Positions 23,800 to 33,147 of a stretch of 64,000 nucleotides of DNA are shown piece by piece. Every line of letters starts with the position of its first letter. The first letter of the stretch is position 1. The DNA comes from Telmatactis stephensoni (Eukaryota > Cnidaria > Anthozoa > Actiniaria > Isophelliidae), in NCBI GenBank assembly GCA_029948255.1, contig JALIZF010001583.1:248001-312000 (forward strand). Direction: 5' to 3'. Position numbers and translations under genes: made by a program. The notes under the pieces are model-generated. The model searched no databases. It saw only the letters and a list, made by a program, of their open reading frames with translations, and was not told the origin of the DNA.

Positions 23800-24660
23800 A
23801 ATATTTTATAAGTTAAAATCATAAAGCAAAAGCTATCACAATTTCCATAAATCTATGCTAAGATGTTTTCGTGTTGCACCATTCTGTCTGTAATCATACT
23901 GTCTTGGGATAAAGACAGAAACCAGATTGTTTGTCATTGTTGAGTACAGGTAGGGTTCGTACGCCTCCTGGAAATCCTGGAAAATCCTGGATTGTTATTT
24001 TCTTCCTGGAAAGTCCTTGAAAGTCCTGAAACTCCTGGAAAACAGAAACGAACAAGTGTACGTTTACTGTGCATATATGTTTGCGTAAAACCTCCGTTTA
24101 CATTCCTTAACTCCGCCAGTAAGAAATGTTATGCAAATTTATTTTTTTCTTGAGTGAGCTAGTAAGAAACTCCTAGAAAACTCCTGGAAATAATCTGAAA
24201 ATCCTCCTTGAAACTCCTGGATTTATTGAATTTTCTGGGCGTACGGGCCGGCCTGGCACAGGTCACACCATCCCTCATAATCCTATATGTTAGCATTATT
24301 CGATACTAAATCTTGTGTATTACCTATTTTCTCGTGTTAACATTGTAAGTACTAATTAGTTTTATATTATAAAAATAAGACTTGCTGTATATTTTTCATT
24401 AAAATAATTGTAAACGTTTTATTAAACACGAAATTTATAAACGCCTCTGTCTCTTTATTTGTATGGCGGACTCAAGTTACGTACGTACTTGTCCGGTTAC
24501 AAAAGTTACGTGGACTTAAGTAATCATTACGTTACGTCAAGTTAATTAAAAAATTATATATTATCATCATTATTTTAATGATAGCCTGCGAATTGCAGGC
24601 GTTCTTTGCAGGCTATTTTAAGGAGGGTACGTGACATACATTACTGGTATCCCAGTACTT
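23800..24660. other. LPCAT3 3' flank; CTCCTGGAAA repeats
   Basis: Downstream of the stop there is no canonical AATAAA close by; ATTAAA occurs near 24400. Between 23960 and 24240 there are about ten copies of TCCTGGAAA/TCCTTGAAA-type words, a decayed short-period repeat. No gene was seen. Confidence 0.45.
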
Positions 24661-24661
24661 T

Positions 24662-24869
24662 TAGGGGGTGTTTACTGACATGGCACTAGGATCATCCTAG
24701 AAGGCGAATCATCCTACCTGCTATACATTTACTGCATTCTGTTTAGTAGGATGATCCTAGTACCCGAAGCGAAGACACAAATTTCCATGTAAACAGAATG
24801 CAGTAAATGTTTAACAGGTAGGATGATTCGCTTGCTAGGATGATCCTAGTGCCATGTAAACACCCCCTT
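24662..24869. mobile_element. MITE with AGGATCATCCTAG palindromes
   Basis: Ends TTAGGGGGTGTTTAC and GTAAACACCCCCTTAA are inverted. Next to each end lies ACATGGCACTAGGATCATCC or its inverse, and an internal GCATTCTGTTTA/TAAACAGAATGC pair adds a second layer. A TTA flank on both sides may be the target duplication. It lies between the convergent LPCAT3 and UBIAD1-like genes. Confidence 0.75.
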
Positions 24870-25133
24870 AATTTTGGCATCAATTATACCTATTCGCACA
24901 ATCATCGAACCTAGAAGCTGAGACCGAAATGGCTCCTGGATACACTAGTACTGAGATATTCACTGCATAATCATGTTTGGGATACAAACACTTTTCACAG
25001 TTGCTGTTTGAAGCGTCCACGTCCATGCACTTCGTTTAAAATTATCTAATCAACAGATTCTCCAATGTTCATTTCGGTCTCTGCTTCTATGTTTTAAATG
25101 GTCAATGTTTGTGCAAATAATATTCGCATCTGA

Positions 25134-25295
25134 TAGAGCGGTTTTCGTATGAGTGCATGGAAACTGACCATACCAGTTACGGTCAATGCACGGTAAGGTT
25201 ACGGCAGGATTTTCGAATGTTTTTGTCGACATTACGGTACTGACACGGTCACGGTACGGTACGGTCAGTTTCCCACTCATACGAAAACCGCTCTA
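25134..25295. repeat. MITE with TAGAGCGGTTTTCGTATGAG ends
   Basis: Left TAGAGCGGTTTTCGTATGAG, right CTCATACGAAAACCGCTCTA, perfectly inverted over 20 bases. The interior has many TACGGT/ACCGTA words. A related copy follows at 25418-25545 and another at 46110-46255. Confidence 0.75.
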
Positions 25296-25417
25296 ACTGC
25301 ACACTGCATTCAAAGACTAAAATACAGTGAATTTTTTGCTTCAGGCTACGTCCACATGAATTTGAAAACTCATCTTTTTCCCCGGCCGTTTTCGTAACAT
25401 CTAAAAGATGGAACTGA

Positions 25418-25545
25418 TTAGAGTTGTTTTCATATGAGTGGGAAAAGGTGCGGTCCGTACCGTGACCGTGTATTCTGCCGTATAACCGTACTGTGCGGTG
25501 ACCGTACTGTTTCGTAGTCATATGAAGACCGCTAAAAACGCCGCT
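25418..25545. repeat. Second, diverged copy of the same MITE family
   Basis: TTAGAGTTGTTTTCATATGA at the left and TCATATGAAGACCGCTAAAA at the right, with CGGTCCGTACCGTGACCG inside. It is a diverged relative of the element at 25134. Confidence 0.55.
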
Positions 25546-25894
25546 TTAGTGTGGACGAGAGGCCTAACAGCAACAAAAAAATGCACAAATTTATTAATTA
25601 ATGTTAGCGACTGACATTGCATTCAAATTCTTTGTGTACGTGGTGGAATTGATATGCAATTGCTTATGCTTGTCTTTCCAACGTACAACGGCAGATACAC
25701 ACACACCCGAAGCTAAAGTGTCTCTCCTGAAATAGATGTATATGAACATCGGATACGTACGGTTCTACATATTTTATTCATTACATCTAGTCTTGACCTG
25801 TTATTTTAGCTTCCCTTAAAGCTCGATTCACACAACATGCAAGAGTTTTGGGCGCGGTATTTAAGTCAAGGCACCTCATTTTTTATCGAGTGAA

Positions 25895-26438
25895 TGGAAA
25901 TGTAATTTAGCAACACGACGCGACATCAAAGAGGACGCCACGCGCGCTGACGAATTTTGTTCGAAATGACCGAAAAGAAGAGGACGTGACGTGAAAACAA
26001 GCGAAATGCATGGCGTCCTGAACGACACTAGTGAAAAACGTCTGCGCATGCTCGTAGTCACGTCTTCGTGCTTTTGTAACTTATGCAAATTTCGCTTTTA
26101 CGCTTGCCTTCAACAACGGTTTTCACAAAATGTCAAAACTTAAGATCAATTCTTGAAACTTAGGGCCAGTATTAACATAATGTCTTCATAAATACAATAT
26201 CTTTGTCTCACAAAAGTATACAAGAGAAATTTTATGTATACACCGAGAACACGAGCATTTCATTTCAGGCTAAAACTCAAACATTTCTTAAGAAAACATC
26301 GTAATATGCACGCATGCGCAGATGTTTTTCACTAGTGTCGTCCTGAACGTGGCGTCGCGACGTTGTCACGGTAGTCACGCAACGAAATATTCGTCATGTT
26401 TTCGAGTGCATGGCGTCGCGTTTGCTAAATCACTCTAT
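25895..26438. repeat. Composite repeat ending in CGCGTTTGCTAAATCACTCT
   Basis: The left end resembles GTAATTTAGCAACACGACGC and the right end CGTCGCGTTTGCTAAATCAC + TCTA, an inverted pair of the family also seen at 20378. Inside, ACTAGTGAAAAACGTCTGCG (about 26027) faces CGCAGATGTTTTTCACTAGT (about 26318), a second inverted pair about 300 bases apart, suggesting one element inside another. Confidence 0.55.
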
Positions 26439-26439
26439 T

Positions 26440-27015
26440 ATTATCGATGAAACGTTGTGGTGTTAATGGAAAGTTGACAGCCTAAACATTTAGGCACGGG
26501 TATCTAAAGTCAGGAATGCCATGCTCAAAACTCGTCGTGCAAACCGAACTTCAACCTCGGGTCCAATCGATCGTACGGTACGTAAAATCGATACTTGCAC
26601 ACAATAAAAGGAAACATGTCAAATGAAAATTGTTCGTCTTTTGTTATAGAAATATTAGTACTTAACTGACAATCGATCGGGTACATTAAATATTGTTAAC
26701 CGAGATATTGGTAAAAGAAAAAAATCTTAATGAATGTTATTGAAACGGAGGAAAACAAGGACGCGGATCCAAACCTGCTTAAACCGATTTACGGAAATTC
26801 AGAGTCTTGCCCCTTTTCATATTATCATTAATATTCTTTACAGAGTACATTAGATCTAGAATTTAAAAAATAAATAAATAATAAAAATATACTTACTCCT
26901 CTTTGTATATTATGGATCGAGGGGGTAAGTTTGGGCCAAAAATTAAGACCACATTAATTAAATGGATCCGCGCCCGTTAACAGCTAAGAAATCGGCTATT
27001 TTGTGCTTAAAAGCA
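26440..27015. other. Intergenic, UBIAD1-like 3' flank
   Basis: AT-rich sequence with no gene seen. It holds the expected 3' untranslated region of the minus-strand prenyltransferase gene. A long AT-rich patch lies near 26815-26900. No canonical polyadenylation signal stands out. Confidence 0.4.
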
Positions 27016-28463
27016 TTAAAAAGCATATAAAAAGCTCAAAAGGTATAATAATCCAAAGACCAGTCCTACAACAGCCGTTTTCTCGGGTAGAACCGCAACC
27101 TCTTCCTCGTACTGTGGAAGGGACAGCATGGCTAATGGAAGGCACAGCAGAGGAAAGAAGAAATACTTGGATATTTGGAACCCCAGGTATGACGTCACTA
27201 GATGTGGACCAAGCAGAAGTAAGGGAAGGGTACCAAGGGCGTAGTTGTGGCCTAGCAACAGAGCTAAGGTATGTGCACCACGTTCCTTGTCTGCTTTGAT
27301 GTCCCGTATGTTTTGACTAAAAGAGAAGAAAAATCAGGTGTCACGCTTGCACAAAATGAGACGAGGTGGAGATGGTATGTATCAGCAGGCTGAAGAAGTC
27401 TAAAAACAAAAGGTACCCTTCGGCTGCATGTCCATGGCTTGTTTCTTATTATTACTTTCTTATATACTAAAAGTCCATTAATTTTGATGCAGCGAATGAT
27501 GTATAATGTAGTTGGCGTTAAAAAATGGGAGGGTATGACATAATGGTCACGCTTGATAATGCGTGACAAGACTCGAACACGTTATGTTGGAAAACTATTC
27601 AAAACAAATCTTAAATCTGATCGTACGTGTGCATATTGTTTCAAAACAATTTAATTGAGTTAATTTCAGCTTCAGTTTGATGTGAGACAAATACAAAGTA
27701 AAACCCCCTGAAAATCATGAATATTTTTGGCTTTAAATTTAATCGAGCTATTCATTCATAAAGAACAGACTAGTACTAGTGAGTTTCATGAGTTGGATTG
27801 TTGTGATATTGATATCAGACGCCAAACCATCACGCAATCAAGTTGACTTTGACAGCAAAATTCCTTCTTTCTTCTTAAGACTTACCTATGAAGAAGACAT
27901 TCGGTGGAAAGAGCCAAAGGCAGCGAGTACAAAGCCAGAAGTGAGCCAGACAATTCTCGTCGTGGGCCAACCTGTACAGCATACGTAAACATGACACACA
28001 AAGGGCCATAGACAGCGCTAACTGCAAGCTCTCCTAAGGCATAGTTCTTCAAGTATTTGCCAAATAACACAGAAGCGACAAAGCCTAGAACAAAGAGCGC
28101 TAGTTCTTGCCAGATATGAGCCATTGAAGACACCAGAAGACAGCCAAATGCCGGGATTACTATCATATAAGTAAGAACAGCACAACGAGCTGACTCATGG
28201 ATTGTTGTGTTTCTCTCACTGGGGTTTGTGTAAAAACGCCGGTTCTTTGCTTCATAGTACGAATTCACAAAGTTCCCTGCTGCGTGAGTTCCAATGATGA
28301 CCAAACTGCAAAGGACAAAGGGGTAGGGATCAAAAGGATGCTTGGATTTATAGGCCAGCAAAGTTCCCAGTAGTACAGGTAGAACGGAAGATGGCAGCGT
28401 CCATGGTTTGATTGCATTCACACGGACCTCAAACAAAGATGGCTCTCTTGATATACTCGACAT
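27016..28463 (-). CDS. UBIAD1-like UbiA-family prenyltransferase (two exons)
   Basis: Exons on the minus strand are 28463-27886 and 27316-27016, joined at a GTAAGT donor and a TTTTAG acceptor, giving 292 aa (human UBIAD1 338, mainly a longer N-terminus there). UBIAD1 transfers geranylgeranyl to menadione to make MK-4 in Golgi/ER membranes. Matching landmarks: IKPWTLPSSVLPVLLGTLLA (residues ~17-36), HAAGNFVNSYYE, YGPLCVMFTYAVQVG, LPLALSTECLLHSQNIRD, and polytopic hydrophobicity throughout. The second Asp-rich motif is intact (NIRDIKADKERG). The first is not: where human has NTYYD...D....DDRT, this protein has NSYYEAKNRRFYTNPSERN, so most acidic ligands are gone or changed to Glu. The start is ATG (MSSIS) in good context. 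It may be a diverged paralogue with altered chemistry; no symbol is assigned for that reason. Confidence 0.82.
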
Positions 28464-29270
28464 TTTCGCACAGTTAAGGTGATAAACAAGCAATAAGAAC
28501 GATAACCCTTAAGCCTTGTTGTTTTGACGTAACTGCAAAGTAGGGAGCTGGCAGGGCCGGGGCACGATACGAAGCCGTGAAATGATATCATGCATGACTT
28601 AAGTGTGATATTAATATTCAGTAGTATTCAAATCGTTTAGATATTTTGACAGGTAATTGAGATTCATTGAACTTTGCATTTGAAATCTCCTCCCTATTAT
28701 CATTACACGTCACATGCAGTTTGTATTTGAATATTTGAATATGACAAATATTCCCTTTGTAAGGGAATCCAGAATCGGAGAATCAATGAAAAATTCGTTT
28801 TTGGAATCCGGAATCCAGCGCAAAATCCGGAATCCAGTGCTCCATGTTATACTGAACTTTGGAATCCCGAAAAAAATTGGATTCCGGAATTCCCGAATCC
28901 GGATTCCGGAATCCGGATTCCGGATTCCGGATTCCCTTTCATCGGTCGACACTAATCCGGATGACTTTGAAGCCCATCTTTTTCCACGGCTTTCCATCCA
29001 GACGAAAACGGCGTTCTTCTTATTTTTTACAACTCGCAAAAAAGACGCGTTCTCAAATTTATCTGGATTGATCGATGTGGATCATCAGTCCCCAACCGTC
29101 AGTTCATCGCGCACGATATGCGAGAATCAGAGTATCTCAGAGTACGTATCACGATCGAGCGCAGAAACTGGGCGTGGACTATATAATATTCTGACAGTGC
29201 ACGGTCGTCCGTTTACAATTTACCCTTAATTTCTCTTCGAATTCCGTCGAAGGGAAGAGTGTTGTTATTA
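28464..29270. other. 5' flank of the UBIAD1-like gene with a GGAATCC repeat patch
   Basis: The minus-strand promoter should lie just above 28463. Between 28785 and 28935 there are about twelve ATCCGGA/GGATTCC words (GATTCCGGATTCCGGATTCC), a short-period palindromic repeat. No gene was seen. Confidence 0.5.
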
Positions 29271-29737
29271 GGGCCATTTATACGAGACCAAATAATAAGC
29301 GACTTACATAAGACGCGAACTAGCCCATTTATACGAGTGAGGCTTGCATAGGACGCGAAGTGTTCTTATAAATGGTTCGCGTCCTATTCATTCGTGTCCA
29401 ATAAGCATTTGCCTCGATCGCTCTGAGGTTTCGTTGCCATGATTATCTTCTATCGACTTCCGCCATTTTGCATTCGAGGCGAGTGGGATTGGGCTGCCAC
29501 GCATGCGCTGTAGGTCTTTACGTCTTACGGAAGACGCGAACATGTTTTTGTGCCGTTTATACGATGATGTTCAAGACCTAGATAAGACGCGTCTTAGATA
29601 AGCCCAGCTAAAAAGGCCAGTCCTCGGTTTACAGAAGTCGCGACCTAAATAAGACGCGAACGCAGGCTTTGTATCATTTATACGAGTGGTTCGCGTCTTA
29701 TGTAAGTCGTGTCTTATTTGGTCTCGCATGAATGGCA
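29271..29737. mobile_element. MITE with TTTATACGAG arms
   Basis: The left arm GCCATTTATACGAGACCAAA + TAATAAGCGACTTACATAAG pairs with the right arm CTTATGTAAGTCGTGTCTTA + TTTGGTCTCGCATGAATGGC. ACGCGAAC/GTTCGCGT words recur internally. It is about 467 bases long and non-coding. Confidence 0.7.
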
Positions 29738-30147
29738 CTATTGTCGTCATTGTTGTTTTAACAGAAAAAAAAAAAAAACAAAGCAATTAAAATAAAACCG
29801 TACAGCCGATGACGTAATCCAAGATGGCCGACGAAATCCTCAGAAACCTTTAATTTTCATCAAGTTCCATATTGATAAGATTAATATTTTAATGGTCAGG
29901 ACCACGTTTTTCTTTGTGTTTACTAAGGGTTGGTTTTCACGAGCGACGAAAGCAGAAGCGGAAGGATGATCGTACGCAGACTATATGCACTGTCCGGTTT
30001 TTTTTTTCACACCTAAGTGAGAAATGCAACACCGAGTCTGCGTATATGTTGCTTCCGTTTCTGCTGCCGTCGATCGCTTGTGAACTTACAGACTGAGTTG
30101 CTCTGTTGAGCATGTGCGCTACGGTTACTAAGCGGCGAACTCAATCT

Positions 30148-30271
30148 AGGGCCTGATTATATGAACCGGGCTGGCTTCTTTTGTATTCATTTCCCTTAGG
30201 TTGGGACAACAAAACAAAAGAAGTCTAGCCCGCGCTTAACCGAGCCAGCCCGGTTCATATAATCAGGCCCT
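30148..30271. repeat. CCAGCCCGG-type MITE
   Basis: TAGGGCCTGATTATATGAAC + CGGGCTGG on the left pairs perfectly with CCAGCCCG + GTTCATATAATCAGGCCCTA on the right. The same family occurs at 21309 and about 32645. Confidence 0.75.
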
Positions 30272-30277
30272 AAGTCT

Positions 30278-30405
30278 AAACATTTGTTTTCATGTGATCG
30301 CTGCGATCGCAGAAAAATGTGTTCAGCGATCATATGGAAACGATTTGATCTCTGAACACATTTTTCTGCAATTATAGCGATCTTATGGAATTCAATAGCG
30401 GCAAA
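30278..30405. repeat. Small inverted-repeat element
   Basis: CGATCGCAGAAAAATGTGTT (near 30304) pairs with AACACATTTTTCTGCAATTA (near 30354), with flanking TTCATGTGATCGC and GCGATCTTATGGAA. It directly adjoins the MITE on its left. Confidence 0.5.
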
Positions 30406-30521
30406 TTACACATGAGAACGCAAACATTTTGAAATGCGGGCTCAACAGGAGTCAGCAAATTGTTTGAGTGAGCATGCACACTGCGGTATAGTACTAATTT
30501 GTCCATGTTCGTTGACGCCCG

Positions 30522-30760
30522 TAAAGGCGGTGTTACACGAGACCATTTTTAACGACGATTTTCAGCGCAACGGCGTTGCGATAAATATGTTTCTCGTGTA
30601 ACATGACACTTGGAACGATTTTCCTTGCAATTTTCGCTTCGGCAACGCGTTGCGAGTTTTTGAATCCAAGTCAGAAACTTGCAACGCAAAATATTTCAAG
30701 TTGTTGCAACGTTGCGCGGAAAATCGTCGTTAAAAATCGTCTCGTGTAACACCGCCTTAA
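30522..30760. mobile_element. MITE with AAGGCGGTGTTACACGAG ends
   Basis: AAGGCGGTGTTACACGAGAC and its inverse GTCTCGTGTAACACCGCCTT extend into TTTTTAACGACGATTTTC / GAAAATCGTCGTTAAAAA, nearly 40 bases per arm. The interior is GTTGCAACG-rich. The end motif (GGYGSTGTTACACG) matches the element at 9786. Confidence 0.75.
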
Positions 30761-32187
30761 ACGAAGGAAGCAATGCTCTTCATCTTTCAGTTTGGGAAAT
30801 ACAAAGAAACCCTAGTCGTCATGTGCATGGAGTACTTCGTATACCGATCACAAAATTGTTCGGACATTGTCATGGGCCGGAATTGTCGCAAAAAATGTAC
30901 GACTTTTCCATGATTTATCGACTGCAGATGTTTTGTTTTCTATTAAAATATAGTTCTAATCTTACTTTGAAATACTATTTCTTAGATAACTAATCGACAA
31001 AATCAAGCCGGAAAAGTCTGTATATATTTGTACGACAATTTAGTGACAATGCCGTCCGAACACTTTCGTGACCGTAACATGGGGTACTCCACGTGACGGC
31101 TAGGGGCCTGAATCTGTTAATTGAGGGGGTTCCACCAGCACTAAAATCCGTATTCAAAATAATACAAAGTTCCAGAGACATAATTGGCTTTGATTTTTGT
31201 ATTTGGAATTTGTAAACATTCACTTGAATAAATCCTAAAAATTAAATTATTGCGTTGTACAAGCAGAATTTCTACTTTTTTCAATAAAAAGAATTTAATA
31301 ATTTACTAAAAACTATTTTCTGTGAGAGCTAAGCCTTGACTAGAGCAGCTATAGTCTCACTATAAATATATATAAACTAGACTAAAGACTGGACACACAA
31401 TAGAACTTCCCATATATGCAACATTGTGAGCAACAAGATGGATTTGCCATTGTCTACCCATACAATGTTTTCCTGCAACAAGGCGCGCATCTAATTTGAG
31501 AAGGAATACCAGATGTGTTGTTGCTGCTTTAATTTTTGTTTTGTTTTTCAAGCAACTGTTGCAGAGGTGGACGGCACACAGTGCAATGCTGCTGCTCTGC
31601 GCGACGTTGCAACGAAAGTTTCGGTCGAGTGTCAGGACCCAAGTCCAGTGTCTAAATGTTGAGTGCTTGGCATTTTTTGATTTCTGGAGAAAGAATTCTT
31701 CTTTGAGGTATCTCACATTGATATAAATTCTAACTATTTACAATTGTTTGCATATTTCTTCCAACATAGTGCCCAATCTTTTAGCAAGGAGTTCTGTTCT
31801 ATTCTCGAACCCAGACCTCCTCGGTAATCGAATTTGCGAAAGAGAAGGGTCTGGGAAGGAGAATGAATTTCATTCCAGAGACAAAGAAAGAGATTGAAAT
31901 CGAGATCAACCAATAGATTTATGCAAAGCTTTGACAGTTATAATCTTTTTAAAAAAAGTAATAAAATGTACATAAAACAAATGTACGCCAATAATTACCG
32001 GGTTTCAATCATTTCCTTGAGAATTAAAAGACAACGAACCGGTAGCCATGTTGGATGAACAAACAACAGACGCTAATGAGAAATCTTTTGTTGAAGTTCA
32101 TCCAAGATGGCTGCCGTGACGTCACATGTAACTTGCAGTTCTCATCATGCGTGACGTCACCGTGCTGGAGCAGAGTTCGTAAAGACC
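30761..32187. other. Non-coding stretch between MITEs
   Basis: No gene recognised. 31795-31870 contains a weak inverted pair (CCCAGACCTCCTC/GGGTCTGGGAAGGAG). 31540-31620 has GTTGCA-type words of decayed MITE origin. Confidence 0.4.
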
Positions 32188-32335
32188 TGGGCACATGATA
32201 CAACTTCTGCAACGTTGCACGCAACATTGTAGCAAATGTCTTTGTTTTCTACACAATGCAATTCTTGCAAGGGTGGAATTCTGTAGTTGCGCACGTTGTA
32301 AGAAAACTTGCGTCGTGTGCCCGGGAACTTCATAA
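32188..32335. repeat. GTTGCA-rich MITE with CCTGGGCACA ends
   Basis: CCTGGGCACATGATACAACT + TCTGCAACGTTGC on the left, ACGTTGTAAGAAAACTTGCG + TCGTGTGCCCGGG on the right. It has the same GTTGC-rich interior as the elements at 9786, 35482 and 45303. The following AACGTAACGTAA-type repeats run to about 32375. Confidence 0.6.
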
Positions 32336-32644
32336 CGTAACGTAAAGAAACGTAACGCAACGTAACGTAACGCTTGTGGACGTACTGCAGGTTACCCAGT
32401 CGTGCTTAAGCTGCTGAATTTTTCTTTGACCTACAACAATCACGGCATTTTATGCCAATAATAAAAAAAACAATTTCACGTCTATAGAAAAAGAATAGAA
32501 AATAAAACCATGGAAATATTCTACTAAGAAGGAGGAGGAGGCGAACATTTCAACATAGTGTTTAAGTTAAAGCATCCTTTTTTGCAACATACATGTCCAG
32601 TTTCCATTTGCTAGTGACGCATTAGAGACATCAGCTGAGGCTTA

Positions 32645-32762
32645 GGGGCTGATCATACGGAGGCGAGCCAGCCCGAGCCAGCCCGGTATACGGGAAAATC
32701 CTCTTGTTTTATTGCCGCCAGGGAAGAAAAAAGATCCCGGCTACTATAAATAGGGCCTTAGC
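32645..32762. repeat. CCAGCCCGG-type MITE, diverged
   Basis: GGGGCTGATCATACGGAGGC + GAGCCAGCCCG on the left; the right end (GATCCCGGCTACTATAAATAGGGCC) is eroded. It is the third member of the family at 21309 and 30148. Confidence 0.45.
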
Positions 32763-33147
32763 CTTCGTTCCAAGAAAAACCTCATTGGATTGAAAGTGAG
32801 TTTTGAAAGTGAGTTCAGTCAATATTTCATGTATTATTTTCTAATTGATATTTTTGAATAATTTTCTTTCACTCAAGGCCAACATTGCATTATTGCGTCC
32901 GTTGTTTAACTCTATACCGGTCTCTTAGCAACTGGAAACTGACTATTCGTCCTGAGTATTTCGCGTTCTGGGATTTTCCCCCTTGAACTTGTCAAGGATG
33001 CAGAACATTTGATAAAGAATTCTAATCGTAGAAAATTACTAAATTCTAAATATTACAGGAATAAACTTTGTAACTAGGCCTTCTCTTCCAGAATGCAAGA
33101 GAATAGCCTGGGTACAAGAGCATACCCAACCAGGAGTTATGTTAAAA

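Noticed and set aside
28464..28493. Ten more residues at the UBIAD1-like N-terminus
   Set aside because: The upstream in-frame codon is TTG, not ATG; the first ATG is at 28463.
28714..29229. Frames rich in Ile/Pro/Arg/Asn repeats on both strands
   Set aside because: They come from the GGATTCC repeat patch.
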